Below, piece after piece: positions 38,538 through 48,801 of a stretch of 52,319 bases of DNA. The notes under the pieces are model-generated. The model was not told the DNA's origin. It was given only the letters and a program-made list of their open reading frames with translations, and searched no databases. This stretch comes from an uncultured beta proteobacterium (GTDB lineage: Bacteria; Pseudomonadota; Gammaproteobacteria; Burkholderiales; Burkholderiaceae). The position numbers were made by a program, and so were the translations under genes. The number at the start of each line of letters is the position of its first letter. The first letter of the stretch is position 1. The DNA is taken from contig CAIZRK010000039.1 of the NCBI GenBank assembly GCA_903935355.1, forward strand, positions 1 through 52,319, written 5' to 3'.

Positions 38538-40379
38538 TTATCTAAAGAATTCTTTTGCTAAAGCCACTTGCTCTGCTTTAACAAAAGCAGGTGCATGGCC
38601 TACCCTAGGAATTTCTATAGAACGCGCATAAGGGTTTAGCTCACACATCTCCGCTACAGTTTTGGCTGAGAGTAAATCAGATTCACCGCCACGCACAATC
38701 AGCATCGGAATATGGATCTGCTTAAAAGCATGCCACATCGCCATCTCACCCGCTTTTGCCATGATAGGATTTACTGATGCAAATGGTACAGAGATATCAG
38801 GGTCGTAATGCATCCCCCATAGCCCCCCTTTTTCTATGAGCATAGGGCCGTTATAAATCTCCCACTCTTGCGGGGTATGCTCACCAAATGAAGCACAAAT
38901 CGTATTTAAACGCTCCAAGGCATCAGTACGATTGGCAAATGCAAAGGGTTGTCCAACATAGGAGCTTAAGCGTTTAATTGCTTCGGGCTCAATACGTGGA
39001 CCGACATCATTTAGCAGCATCCGAGCAATCGGATTATTGGGCATCGAGGCATATACCATTCCGATTAATCCACCCATCGAGGTTCCGAACCAATCGACTT
39101 GAGAAACTCCTAGATGCTTTATCAAGTTCGCCATATCTGCGACATATTGAGGAAGCGCATAGTTCATTGGATTTTGCAATCGATCTGAATTTCCGCGTCC
39201 TACAACATCAGGGCATACGACGTAATAGTCTTGGCACATCGCCTGTGCTAGCGTATTAAAGTCACTACCACGCCGAGTTAAGCCATGGACACACAGTAAG
39301 ACCTTAGGGTTATGGGGACTACCCCAAGCGTGATAAGCCATTCGATGAGGGCCATCAGGACTAGTACAGTTAACAAAGAAAGTATCGCCTTGGTGCACAA
39401 CATCACTAGCAAACTGCATTGGCGCTAGATCTTCATCTCCCACTTCTGGCTGTAAAGTGACGTGATCGATACCATGCTTTGCCAATAACATCTGATGAAT
39501 AATTACCAACATTTCTGGCCACTTTGCCATATCCTCTATCTCGATATGACCAATCAAAGCTGGAAAGTTGGGGGTCATTTCCCAAACATGTAAATCATGC
39601 ACAGCTAATACACCGGGCATTTTCTTTAAATCGCGCCCGACCTCTAGATAGTCAATATGCAACGGTACACCTTCCATCAAGAAGTGATATGACTCACGCA
39701 AGATGGAGAAGGTCGACTTCAAAATCAGTAATGAAACAAAAATAGAAAGCAAGGCATCAGCTGGCATCCAGCCGGTAAATTGAATGATCAAACCAGCGAG
39801 CAATGCGCCAACTGAGCCGAGTAGATCACCCATGACATGCACTAATGCAGCGCGGGTATTAACACTCTTTTTATCGTGCGAGAGAACCCAAGCAACCAAG
39901 ATATTCATCAACAAGCCAATAAATGCGACGATGCTTACGGTAAAGCCGTCAACTTGATGTGGGGTAAAGAAGCGGCTAATCGCCTCACTCACAATCCATA
40001 CCACTAAGGCTAGCATGGCAATACCATTAACAAAGGCAGCTAAAGCTTCAGCACGACCAAATCCAAATGAATGTTTGGGTGATGGTGGTCGCCTAGAAAT
40101 CATTTGCGCTAATAAGGCTAAGCCAAGAGCTGCAGCATCGGTCACCATATGACCAGCATCCGAAAGCAATGCCAGAGAACCTGCAAAGTAAGCTGCTGCT
40201 GCCTCTACCCCAGAAAAACCAAGAGTGAGGATAAGGGCGATTAACAGTAGATTCTGATTAGAAGCTTGCCGAGTATGGGTATGGTCAGCATCCCCGCGCT
40301 TATGGGCATGAAGAGCGCGCTCTTCTACTGAGCTCGTCTGAGAAGGATTTACTGTAGAGATATGAGTGGGATCAGACAT
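38538..40379 (-). CDS. Fusion: CDF cation efflux transporter + alpha/beta hydrolase
   Basis: One 613-residue frame encodes two known families. Residues 1-40 are a His-rich cytosolic tail. Residues 42-235 hold six membrane segments of a cation diffusion facilitator with metal site Asp74/His77/Asp81 (SDAGHMVTD) and His181/Asp185 (HVMGD). Residues 240-312 are the CDF cytoplasmic domain (VHDLHVWEM). Residues 325-613 are an alpha/beta hydrolase: oxyanion HG (365-366), nucleophile Ser434 in GTSMGG, probable acid Asp568 and His595 in VGHAP. All catalytic and metal residues are intact, and no stop or frameshift lies between domains. The closest CDF type is ZitB/CzcD; hydrolase substrate unknown. Starts at ATG; upstream of relA. 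Confidence 0.9.
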   Translation of the reverse strand: MSDPTHISTVNPSQTSSVEERALHAHKRGDADHTHTRQASNQNLLLIALILTLGFSGVEAAAAYFAGSLALLSDAGHMVTDAAALGLALLAQMISRRPPSPKHSFGFGRAEALAAFVNGIAMLALVVWIVSEAISRFFTPHQVDGFTVSIVAFIGLLMNILVAWVLSHDKKSVNTRAALVHVMGDLLGSVGALLAGLIIQFTGWMPADALLSIFVSLLILKSTFSILRESYHFLMEGVPLHIDYLEVGRDLKKMPGVLAVHDLHVWEMTPNFPALIGHIEIEDMAKWPEMLVIIHQMLLAKHGIDHVTLQPEVGDEDLAPMQFASDVVHQGDTFFVNCTSPDGPHRMAYHAWGSPHNPKVLLCVHGLTRRGSDFNTLAQAMCQDYYVVCPDVVGRGNSDRLQNPMNYALPQYVADMANLIKHLGVSQVDWFGTSMGGLIGMVYASMPNNPIARMLLNDVGPRIEPEAIKRLSSYVGQPFAFANRTDALERLNTICASFGEHTPQEWEIYNGPMLIEKGGLWGMHYDPDISVPFASVNPIMAKAGEMAMWHAFKQIHIPMLIVRGGESDLLSAKTVAEMCELNPYARSIEIPRVGHAPAFVKAEQVALAKEFFR

Positions 40380-40414
40380 AGTGATCCCATTATTTCATTA
40401 AATGATGTCAGGAG

Positions 40415-41065
40415 TTAAAAACCCGCAACGTCAACAGGGGCACCAGTCTTGGCCAGCACTTCATCTTTAGTGACACCAGGAGCTAACTCAACTAACTTTA
40501 GCCCTTGGGGAGTGATATCGAGCACGCATAAGTCAGTAATGATGCGGCTAATTACTCCCACTCCAGTTAAAGGCAAGGTGCAATGGGGCAATATCTTGAT
40601 TTCTTCAGTGCCATCCTTCTTTTTCGCAACGTGCTCCATTAAAACCACGACATGTTTTACGCCAGCTACTAGGTCCATTGCACCGCCCATACCCTTGACC
40701 ATTTTTCCTGGAATCATCCAATTAGCTAAATCACCGTGCTCGCTTACTTGCATCGCACCTAGAATAGCGATATTGATTTTGCCAGCACGAATCATGCCAA
40801 AGGAATCAGCTGAAGAGAAAATTGAAGAGCCTGGTAAGGTAGTAACCGTTTGCTTACCTGCATTAATCAGATCGGCATCAATCGTCTCTTCAGTAGGAAA
40901 GGGACCTATCCCCAATAGCCCATTTTCAGATTGAAGCCACACTTCGATCTCTTTTGGCACGTAATTGGCAACTAAGGTTGGCATACCAATACCTAAGTTA
41001 ACGTAGTAACCATCTTTTAGCTCTTTAGCAGCACGCGCTGCCATTTGTTCTCTATTCCAAGGCAT
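40415..41065 (-). CDS. scoB: 3-oxoacid CoA-transferase subunit B
   Basis: Beta subunit of a family I CoA-transferase (succinyl-CoA:3-ketoacid or 3-oxoadipate type). [19 protein letters not shown] and [14 protein letters not shown] are N-terminal signatures; the catalytic glutamate is in [10 protein letters not shown] (about 50-59). Length 216. It follows subunit A by 46 bases. Acetoacetate is the likely substrate, allowing use of ketone bodies or PHB-derived acetoacetate; 3-oxoadipate cannot be excluded. Confidence 0.92.
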   Translation of the reverse strand: MPWNREQMAARAAKELKDGYYVNLGIGMPTLVANYVPKEIEVWLQSENGLLGIGPFPTEETIDADLINAGKQTVTTLPGSSIFSSADSFGMIRAGKINIAILGAMQVSEHGDLANWMIPGKMVKGMGGAMDLVAGVKHVVVLMEHVAKKKDGTEEIKILPHCTLPLTGVGVISRIITDLCVLDITPQGLKLVELAPGVTKDEVLAKTGAPVDVAGF

Positions 41066-41111
41066 ATCAATCTTCCTAAATATCTATCTGTACTATCAAT
41101 GTGTTGTGCAA

Positions 41112-41813
41112 TTAAGCGACCGTTGTTAAAGTGCGCTGTTCAATACGTTTTTCTGGATGGGCATTAAGTACCAAGCGATGAACATAGATTCCGGGAGTGT
41201 GAATCTCATCTGGATCTAATTGGCCGTTCTCTACAATTTCTTCAACTTCAGCAACGGTAATCTTGCCAGCCATCGCCACTACAGGATTGAAATTGCGAGC
41301 GGTGTAGCGATAAACTAAATTACCAGATTTATCAGCCTTCCACGCCTTCACCAAAGAAATATCAGAAACGATGGCACGCTCCATAATGTACGTCTCACCA
41401 TCGAATTCTTTTTCTTCTTTGCCTTGGGCAACTAAGGTACCCACACCAGTCTTGGTATAAAAAGCTGGAATGCCACAACCACCTGCGCGTAACTTCTCAG
41501 CTAATGTCCCTTGGGGGGTGAATTCCAACTCTAATTCCCCTGCCAAGAATTGACGTTCAAATTCTTTGTTCTCGCCCACATAAGAGGCCACCATCTTTTT
41601 CACCTGACGAGAATTGAGCAATAAACCTAAGCCAAAACCATCAACTCCCGCATTATTGCCAATTGCCGTAAGGTTTTGTGCGCCTAAGACTTCAACAGCC
41701 TTAATTAAAGCCTCAGGGATTCCACAGAGCCCAAAACCGCCAAAAGCCAGTTTCTGACCATCTTTTAAGATATCCCGCAAGGCATCTACTGCCGATGGAT
41801 AGGTTTTATTCAT
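41112..41813 (-). CDS. scoA: 3-oxoacid CoA-transferase subunit A
   Basis: Alpha subunit, partner of the gene downstream. The CoA-binding glycine loop GGFGLCGIPEALIKAV (20-35) is present, then YVGENKEFERQFLAGELELEFTPQGTLAEKLRAGGCGIPAFYT (about 78-120) typical of the family. Length 233. ATG start. The pair is divergent from the ETF-quinone oxidoreductase gene, consistent with a fatty-acid and branched-chain degradation context. Confidence 0.92.
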   Translation of the reverse strand: MNKTYPSAVDALRDILKDGQKLAFGGFGLCGIPEALIKAVEVLGAQNLTAIGNNAGVDGFGLGLLLNSRQVKKMVASYVGENKEFERQFLAGELELEFTPQGTLAEKLRAGGCGIPAFYTKTGVGTLVAQGKEEKEFDGETYIMERAIVSDISLVKAWKADKSGNLVYRYTARNFNPVVAMAGKITVAEVEEIVENGQLDPDEIHTPGIYVHRLVLNAHPEKRIEQRTLTTVA

Positions 41814-41979
41814 TAATGTTGTCCTAATATTGCCAAAAAGGGTAAAAACGCAATCATAACGCTTTAGGCTTGTGGGCTAAGCACCAAAGGGCGCTAATCT
41901 GGCCATAAAGCCCGCTAGAACTACACTAGGTGTGACAATGGTAAATGGCTTATTTTTGAAAAACTTCGGAGAAATTGAA

Positions 41980-43650
41980 ATGAATGCCCAGGAATTAGTT
42001 GAGCAATTTGGACCCAGGGACTCCATGGACTATGACTTGGTCATTGTTGGCGGAGGGCCAGCTGGCCTATCTGCTGCCATTAAAGCAAAACAACTTGCCA
42101 ATGAATCTGGCAAAGAAATTAGCGTATGCGTCTTAGAAAAAGGCTCAGAAATCGGTGCCCATATTCTGTCAGGCGCAGTAATGGATCCTAAGGCCTTAAC
42201 TGAGCTATTTCCTAACTGGAAGGAGCTAGGCGCCCCCTTAAATACCAAAGTTACCGAGGACGAGTTTTTATTTCTGACCAAGAAAAGCTCTTTTCAGGTT
42301 CCCAATTGGATGCTGCCTGCCTGTTTTAAGAATGAAGGCAACTACATCGTGAGCTTGGCTAACGTGACCCGCTGGCTCAGTCAACAAGCAGAAAACCTCG
42401 GTGTAGAAATCTTTCCAGGCTTTCCTGCTGCACAAATTTTATATAACGAGCAAGGTGCAGTTAGTGGCGTAATTACGGGCTCTATGGGTTTAGATAAAGA
42501 AGGTCAGCCTACTGATCAATTTGCACTGGGCATGGAGCTACGGGCTAAGTACACCTTATTTGCTGAAGGTTCACGCGGTCACCTTGGCAAGCAACTCATT
42601 AGTAAATATGGTTTAGATACCGATGCCGACCCCCAAAGCTATGGACTTGGTATCAAAGAGTTATGGGAAGTCGACCCCTCTCAGAGTAAGCCTGGTTTAG
42701 TGGTACACACTGCTGGTTGGCCACTAGAGAGCGATACCTATGGGGGCTCTTTTTTATATCATCTTGGTGATAACAAAGTGTCCGTTGGTTTAGTAGTGGG
42801 TCTTTCCTATAAGAACCCCTACCTCTCCCCCTTTGAAGAATTCCAACGCTATAAATTACATCCTAAAATTCGGGAAACATTTACAGGTGGCAAACGTATT
42901 TCTTATGGGGCTCGCGCCCTCACTGCTGGTGGCTTAAATAGCCTACCTAACACCGTATTTCCTGGTGGTGCCTTGATTGGTTGCGAGGCGGGCTTTTTAA
43001 ATGCCTCACGCATTAAAGGTAGTCATGCTGCCATTAAGACTGGCATGCTTGCGGCGCAAGCAGCAGTAGCAGCACTCAATGAGAATCGCTCTGCTGACAT
43101 CCTGAGTGCTTACCCAGAGGCATTTAAACAAAGCTGGTTGTATACCGAACTGAGTCAAGCGCGTAACTTTAAACCCTGGATGTCTAAAGGACTGTATGTT
43201 GGCACCCTCATGGTGGGCTTAGAGCAAAAACTATTGGGCGGGAAGATGCCTTGGACAGTACACCTTAAGCATGCCGATCATGAATGCTTAGAGCCAGCAG
43301 AAATGCATCAAGTAATTGATTACCCCAAACCCGATGGCAAGATTACTTTTGATCGTCTTTCTTCTGTCTTTATTTCTAATACGAACCATGCCGAGAACCA
43401 ACCCATTCATCTCACATTAAAAGATGCTTCAGTACCAGTTGATCTCAACCTCAAAACCTATGCTGGTCCAGAACAGCGCTACTGCCCTGCCGGTGTTTAT
43501 GAATACATTGAGAAAGACGGTAAACCTGCGCTACAGATTAATTCACAAAATTGTGTCCATTGCAAAACCTGTGACATCAAAGACCCGAGTCAAAACATCA
43601 TTTGGATTACCCCCGAAGGTGGTGGTGGCCCTAACTACGCAGCGATGTAA
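41980..43650 (+). CDS. Electron transfer flavoprotein-ubiquinone oxidoreductase
   Basis: Membrane-associated flavo-iron-sulfur enzyme that passes electrons from ETF to ubiquinone, linking beta-oxidation to respiration. The FAD dinucleotide motif YDLVIVGGGPAGLSAAIKAK is at about residues 17-36, and the 4Fe-4S cysteines are in CPAGVYE and QNCVHCKTCDIKDP near the C-terminus. I place the start at ATG 41980, with GGAG eight bases before it, over an ATG at 41932. That gives 556 residues, in line with the family. The convergent neighbour is an MFS gene three bases after the stop. Confidence 0.95.
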   Translation: MNAQELVEQFGPRDSMDYDLVIVGGGPAGLSAAIKAKQLANESGKEISVCVLEKGSEIGAHILSGAVMDPKALTELFPNWKELGAPLNTKVTEDEFLFLTKKSSFQVPNWMLPACFKNEGNYIVSLANVTRWLSQQAENLGVEIFPGFPAAQILYNEQGAVSGVITGSMGLDKEGQPTDQFALGMELRAKYTLFAEGSRGHLGKQLISKYGLDTDADPQSYGLGIKELWEVDPSQSKPGLVVHTAGWPLESDTYGGSFLYHLGDNKVSVGLVVGLSYKNPYLSPFEEFQRYKLHPKIRETFTGGKRISYGARALTAGGLNSLPNTVFPGGALIGCEAGFLNASRIKGSHAAIKTGMLAAQAAVAALNENRSADILSAYPEAFKQSWLYTELSQARNFKPWMSKGLYVGTLMVGLEQKLLGGKMPWTVHLKHADHECLEPAEMHQVIDYPKPDGKITFDRLSSVFISNTNHAENQPIHLTLKDASVPVDLNLKTYAGPEQRYCPAGVYEYIEKDGKPALQINSQNCVHCKTCDIKDPSQNIIWITPEGGGGPNYAAM

Positions 43651-43653
43651 TTA

Positions 43654-44811
43654 CTAGCGATCAGCGTGGCGCCGTGGCCTTAACTTCTGAATCGCCATAC
43701 CGGCTAGCCCACAGGCCAAAGCTGACATTACAAAAACGTTACGTGCTTGAGATACATCCCATAACCAGCCCGCGCACAATCCACCTATAGTGCCACCCAG
43801 GCCATATGAGACAGTTGCCATCAGGGCTTGGCCACGGGCTTGCAAAGGGCCTGTAAACCAACGCTGGAGTAATTTAGTTGCGGCACTATGGTGGGCTGCA
43901 AAAGTACCAGCATGCATCACTTGGGCAATGATCAAGACTGAGGTAATAGGGAAAAAAGCAATGAGCGCAAAGCGAATAACCCCCACCCCAAACGAGGCCT
44001 GCAACACGATCTCAGGGTCTAGGCGACTGAGTACTTTGCTCTGAAAATAAAAGAAGATCACTTCAGCAAATACACCTAAAGCCCAGAACAAACCAATCTG
44101 AAATTTGTTGTAACCCAAATCGGCTAAGTAAAGAGAATAAAATACATACAAAGCGGCATGAGCAAAGACCATAAAAAATCCAGAAAGCAAAAACCACCGT
44201 ACATCTGGATTCAATAAGACCACTAAGAGCTCGCCTTTGATCATCTTGCGGCGCTCCATCTTAGGCTCATGTAGTCTAAAAGTGACTAGAGCTAAGGCAA
44301 TTAAAATAATACTGCCCACAATCGGATAAAGCTCAATACTCTTGCGCTCAAATAACTCTCCCGCAATGAGGACCATTGCGATAAAACCAATAGAACCCCA
44401 TAAACGTAAACGCCCATAACGTTTATCAAAAGAGTTATCTTTGAATAGAGCATGGACTGTTGCCGACTCACCTAAAGGCATCAAACTACTAAGGATGGTA
44501 TGCAAGACAAACATCCAAATGAAAAAGGCAATGTAACTGTGTAAAAAATAGATAGACAGAAAAACCAATGCCGCTAGGCAGGCACAAAAGCGAATAATAC
44601 TAATGCGATTAGAAAGGTAGTCTGCTAACCAGCCCCAAGAAAATGGACCCACTATGCGAGTAATTTGTAACATCGACATCAATACAGCAATCTCAATTAC
44701 ATTAAAGCCGCGATCTAAAAAGAACAGGCTGGCATAAGGAGACACTAAGCCAACATAAGCAAAATATAAAAAGAAAAAGGACCCGAAGGCCCAGCGCACT
44801 GAGGGTGTCAT
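43654..44811 (-). CDS. MFS transporter, HcaT/nucleoside-permease-like
   Basis: A 385-residue carrier with about 12 hydrophobic segments. The N-terminal half has YASLFFLDRGFNVIEIAVLM and GPFSWGWLADYLSNR (about 55-70, the loop 2-3 signature of the MFS_1-like/HcaT group). A central cytosolic loop is near 185-205. HcaT is the putative 3-phenylpropionate carrier of E. coli; the substrate here is not predicted. It lies 26 bases downstream of aroC on the same strand and may be transcribed from it. Confidence 0.82.
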   Translation of the reverse strand: MTPSVRWAFGSFFFLYFAYVGLVSPYASLFFLDRGFNVIEIAVLMSMLQITRIVGPFSWGWLADYLSNRISIIRFCACLAALVFLSIYFLHSYIAFFIWMFVLHTILSSLMPLGESATVHALFKDNSFDKRYGRLRLWGSIGFIAMVLIAGELFERKSIELYPIVGSIILIALALVTFRLHEPKMERRKMIKGELLVVLLNPDVRWFLLSGFFMVFAHAALYVFYSLYLADLGYNKFQIGLFWALGVFAEVIFFYFQSKVLSRLDPEIVLQASFGVGVIRFALIAFFPITSVLIIAQVMHAGTFAAHHSAATKLLQRWFTGPLQARGQALMATVSYGLGGTIGGLCAGWLWDVSQARNVFVMSALACGLAGMAIQKLRPRRHADR

Positions 44812-44837
44812 TTACTTGTATTAATCTTTGTGCGAGC

Positions 44838-45953
44838 TTAATCTATTTTTGAACCAGGACGTGCTGCCGGAATTGGTGGATGCTGATGAATAACATCACC
44901 ACATTGCGCACGATGGCGTAAGGCATGATCCATCAATACTAAAGCTAACATCGCTTCAGCAATGGGGGTTGCCCGAATACCCACGCAAGGATCGTGACGA
45001 CCTTTGGTTTGAATGGTAATCGGCTTGCCATCAAGATCAATGGATTCTTTTGGGCTCAAAATACTGGAGGTAGGTTTAATTGCAATCGATACTCTGAGAT
45101 CTTGCCCACTAGATATACCGCCTAAAGTACCCCCGGCATTATTGCTAGCAAACCCATCAGGATGCAATTCATCGCCATGCTCACTACCACGTTGTGCCAC
45201 TGACTTAAAGCCAGAACCGATTTCTACCCCTTTGACTGCATTAATCCCCATCATGGCATGCGCAATGTCAGCATCTAACTTATCAAACAGAGGCTCGCCT
45301 AAACCAATTGGGACATTACTTGCGCGAACTTCAATTCGTGCACCACAAGAATCCCCTGCTTTACGAAGCTCATCCATATAGGCTTCTAGTTGAGGAACCA
45401 TTTCCATATTGGCTGCAAAAAACGGATTATCTTCAATGGCTGCAGCTGCTTTAAATGGAATCTCAATATCTCCTAACTGGCTCATATAGCCATAAAACTG
45501 CATGCCATATTTTTCCTTGAGCCATTTCTTGGCAATCGCTGCCGCAGCAACCACTGGTGCAGTAAGCCGAGCAGAAGAACGGCCACCACCACGCGGATCA
45601 CGTAAGCCATATTTAAAGTGATAGGCGTAATCAGCATGGCCAGGTCTAAATGCCTTCAAAATCTCACTGTAGTCTTGACTACGATGATCAGTATTGCGAA
45701 TAAGTAGTGCAATAGGTGCGCCAGTCGTTAGCCCCTCATATACCCCTGACAAAATTTCAACTTTATCTTCTTCTTTACGCTGGGTAACATGACGTGATGT
45801 ACCAGGTTTACGACGATCTAAGTCATTTTGTATATCAGCCTCACAAAGCGACATTCCTGGTGGGCAGCCGTCAACCACAGCTCCAATAGCGGGACCATGG
45901 GATTCACCAAAAGTAGTGACAGTAAAGAGAAGACCTAATGTGTTGCCTGACAT
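44838..45953 (-). CDS. aroC: Chorismate synthase
   Basis: FMN-dependent last step of the shikimate pathway, 5-enolpyruvylshikimate 3-phosphate to chorismate. Signatures are [18 protein letters not shown] (17-34), [21 protein letters not shown] (54-74), the second signature in [28 protein letters not shown] (about 101-128) and [17 protein letters not shown] near the C-terminus. Length 371 against 361 in E. coli. It is the only aromatic gene in the window; the neighbouring MFS gene may be an operon partner by position only. Confidence 0.97.
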   Translation of the reverse strand: MSGNTLGLLFTVTTFGESHGPAIGAVVDGCPPGMSLCEADIQNDLDRRKPGTSRHVTQRKEEDKVEILSGVYEGLTTGAPIALLIRNTDHRSQDYSEILKAFRPGHADYAYHFKYGLRDPRGGGRSSARLTAPVVAAAAIAKKWLKEKYGMQFYGYMSQLGDIEIPFKAAAAIEDNPFFAANMEMVPQLEAYMDELRKAGDSCGARIEVRASNVPIGLGEPLFDKLDADIAHAMMGINAVKGVEIGSGFKSVAQRGSEHGDELHPDGFASNNAGGTLGGISSGQDLRVSIAIKPTSSILSPKESIDLDGKPITIQTKGRHDPCVGIRATPIAEAMLALVLMDHALRHRAQCGDVIHQHPPIPAARPGSKID

Positions 45954-46024
45954 GCCCTCATTATCTCATTTGTCAGAAAAATGGGCCCAAACAGGCCCAT
46001 AAATGCAATGTATAACTTGGAAGA

Positions 46025-46480
46025 TCAGCCGTTAGTCTTGGTTGTTTCCTCTGGCCAATCCCGAATATAGGCTTTGAGCATCGAGTTCTCAAAATCTTGA
46101 GCCTCTACAACCGACTTAGCAACGTCATAAAAAGAAATCACACCCATTAGCATTTTTTGATCTATTACTGGTAAATATCGAGTGTGGTCAACGAGCATCA
46201 TGCGACGCACCTCATCAATTTCAGTCTCCATATTGCAAGAGATTGGCTTGGAATTCATGACGGATTTGACGTGCAACCCATCTAAGGTTCCATGGTGAGT
46301 AGCTAAGGCTGCAATCACCTCACGAAAAGTCAGAATACCTACTAGCTTGTCGTACTCCATCACCACTAAGGAGCCAATATCATGCTCACTCATAACCAAC
46401 ACAGCCGTTTGTAGTGGGGTTTCTGGGGCTACAGTAAAGAGGGTGCCACCCTTTACACGCAAAATGTCACGAACTTTCAT
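46025..46480 (-). CDS. CBS-domain pair protein
   Basis: A 151-residue protein consisting of two CBS domains (about 6-62 and 72-130), with typical ends such as VMSEHDIGSLVVMEYDKLVGILTFREVI and MLVDHTRYLPVIDQKMLMGVISFYDVA. CBS pairs bind adenosine nucleotides, and small stand-alone members act as energy sensors or partners of other enzymes. There is no attached effector domain. It has no close partner: aroC lies downstream and a membrane protein gene upstream. Function not assigned. Confidence 0.85.
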   Translation of the reverse strand: MKVRDILRVKGGTLFTVAPETPLQTAVLVMSEHDIGSLVVMEYDKLVGILTFREVIAALATHHGTLDGLHVKSVMNSKPISCNMETEIDEVRRMMLVDHTRYLPVIDQKMLMGVISFYDVAKSVVEAQDFENSMLKAYIRDWPEETTKTNG

Positions 46481-46560
46481 TTGATCTCCAGAAAATAGTC
46501 ACTTGTAGAGAAACAATATAGTCTTAAGCCCTTGCACAATCAAGGGTTCTATCGAAAGTT

Positions 46561-47409
46561 TCAGTAGCGAATAACCCTTATGACACCAGTACGAACGCTA
46601 GGTAAGTTAGCCACAAATACCGCCCCTGCCAAGGTGATCCACCAAGTAAGATAGATCCAAATCAAGGCTAAAGGGAATATGGCAAAGGCTCCATAAACTG
46701 TCTTATAAAAAGCCGTATTCGTTAAAAAGAGACCAAATCCAAATTTCATTAACTCAAATGACAAAGCTGCAACGAGGGCGCCGCTAAAAGCATCTGCCCA
46801 TAAAATCTTGGAATAAGGCAAGATTTTATAAACCACCGTAAATACCGCAATTGCCAAGAGTACAGGGACTACTGTGGCTATCAGACTTAAGCCAAAACTC
46901 AAAGATTCAGTCCACCCCCCAGACGCACTGAGCAAGAGACCGCTTAAATAGGTACCAACACCAAGTAAGATAGGGCCCAAAATTGTGGCGGCCGCATAGA
47001 TAGCGATTTTCTTCAAAATGGGTCGTCTTTGAGTCACCCGAAATATTTGATTAAAGGCTCCTTCAATCACTGCCAATGTCATGATGGTTGTAATCACTAA
47101 GCCCAAGAGACCCAATAAAGTCAAACCTTTAGCTTTACTGGAAAACTGGTCAAGATAATTAAAAACCTGCTCATTTAAACCACCTGGCATATAAGTATCT
47201 AGGAGCCACCCCTGAAAGGCGTACTTAATTTTGATAACACTAGGCAAATATCCAATCAATATGGATGCAACTGTTAGCATCGGGACCAATGACAAAGTGG
47301 TGGTAAATGCGAGACTAGCAGCAATCTGTTGCAAATTTTGACCGCGATTGCGCTCCCATATCTCTTTCCCAAGAGAGAGCCATAATTGAGGATTACGAAA
47401 TAGGCGCAT
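46561..47409 (-). CDS. YihY/UPF0761 family inner-membrane protein
   Basis: A 282-residue polytopic protein of the YihY/BrkB family with about six membrane helices (about 35-60, 95-118, 135-160, 180-205, 210-235, 245-270). The N-terminal soluble segment WLSLGKEIWERNRGQNLQQIAASLAFTTTLSLVPML is the family signature. It was once annotated as ribonuclease BN; that assignment was withdrawn in E. coli (rbn is elaC), so no RNase should be inferred. Divergent from wrbA by 22 bases. Confidence 0.88.
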   Translation of the reverse strand: MRLFRNPQLWLSLGKEIWERNRGQNLQQIAASLAFTTTLSLVPMLTVASILIGYLPSVIKIKYAFQGWLLDTYMPGGLNEQVFNYLDQFSSKAKGLTLLGLLGLVITTIMTLAVIEGAFNQIFRVTQRRPILKKIAIYAAATILGPILLGVGTYLSGLLLSASGGWTESLSFGLSLIATVVPVLLAIAVFTVVYKILPYSKILWADAFSGALVAALSFELMKFGFGLFLTNTAFYKTVYGAFAIFPLALIWIYLTWWITLAGAVFVANLPSVRTGVIRVIRY

Positions 47410-47422
47410 CGCCGTATCATAA

Positions 47423-48028
<606 letters not shown>

Positions 48029-48041
48029 ATATAAAGCAGCC

Positions 48042-48431
48042 ATGTTTAAAAAGCGATTAGAAAAGAATCCCTATCAATTAATGGCTTTTGCCGCTTTTGT
48101 TGATCTGTTCATCCTGTGCGTTTGTTGGGAATGGTTTATTTCCCCGTTGCGTCCTGGTGGCTCTTGGTTGATTCTGAAAGGCATCCCCTTGTTATTTGCC
48201 ATTCCTGGGATTTGGCACGGTAAGGTCTACACCATGCAGTGGGCCTCAATGCTAATTCTGCTATATGCCACCGAGGGACTGGTTCGCATTCTAGAGACAG
48301 GGGCTAATTTTTGGCTAGCTGCCCTAGAAACCCTGCTAGCTACTATTGGCTTTATTTGCTTGCTGATCTATCTCAAACCGATTAAAGCAAGAGCAAAGAT
48401 TCTGAAAAAGCAACAAGCACAAGTTAAGTAA
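48042..48431 (+). CDS. DUF2069 membrane protein
   Basis: A 129-residue inner-membrane protein with four predicted helices (about 12-32, 42-58, 66-80, 88-108) and basic ends; the sequence GIWHGKVYTMQWASMLILLYATEG in helices 2-3 is the DUF2069 hallmark. The start is the ATG at 48042, 13 bases after the wrbA stop; a frame open from 48000 overlaps wrbA and is not needed. Likely co-transcribed with wrbA. Function unknown. Confidence 0.87.
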   Translation: MFKKRLEKNPYQLMAFAAFVDLFILCVCWEWFISPLRPGGSWLILKGIPLLFAIPGIWHGKVYTMQWASMLILLYATEGLVRILETGANFWLAALETLLATIGFICLLIYLKPIKARAKILKKQQAQVK

Positions 48432-48531
48432 AGTGATCGGGATCTCGGTTTAAGCACTGTATCGCTCTCCAAAAGGCTTTAAATCCCCAGCTAGGCTTAA
48501 TTTAGGCTTTTTCTCTAAATTTTTCATATTT

Positions 48532-48549
48532 CTGTCATTTTCCTGTCAT
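48532..48549 (+). promoter_or_regulatory. Perfect Pho box (PhoB binding site)
   Basis: CTGTCAT-TTTC-CTGTCAT: two exact copies of the 7-base PhoB half-site with the canonical 4-base spacer (11-base period). It is 45 bases before the ATG of the 62-residue protein; a -10-like AGGATT (48555-48560) follows about 5 bases later. This strongly suggests induction by phosphate starvation through PhoB. Confidence 0.85.
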
Positions 48550-48594
48550 CCCACAGGATTTCTCAGGCGTTGTATCGCCATAGAGGAGACAAAT

Positions 48595-48783
48595 ATGTCA
48601 ACAAGACTCAAACGTTGGGCCCGCGCAATTCAGCAGATTGATTTGTCCAAAAGGACAGATCCAGAAACAGCCATTGGCTACTTAGATAGCAAATACCGCG
48701 ATATTGCTTGGCGCTACATTCGAATTCTAGGCTTTGAACGCACCATCAGCTTCATGGCTAGCAACAACTTTCATCCAGAATAA
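48595..48783 (+). CDS. Small hypothetical protein, Pho-regulated
   Basis: A 62-residue basic, soluble protein with no signal or membrane segment. It looks like two amphipathic helices (3-20 and 27-52, rich in Arg/Lys and Ile/Trp/Tyr). No recognised domain. RBS GAGGAG is well placed 7 bases before the ATG (48595), and a perfect Pho box lies upstream, so the frame is credible despite its size. A terminator follows. It may be a PhoB-induced regulator or stress protein; no function is assigned. Confidence 0.78.
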   Translation: MSTRLKRWARAIQQIDLSKRTDPETAIGYLDSKYRDIAWRYIRILGFERTISFMASNNFHPE

Positions 48784-48801
48784 GACTCTAGACTCAAAAT
48801 C

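Noticed and set aside
46561-47409. Ribonuclease BN annotation for the YihY-like protein
   Set aside because: The name was based on a withdrawn assignment; the protein is polytopic and has no nuclease motif.
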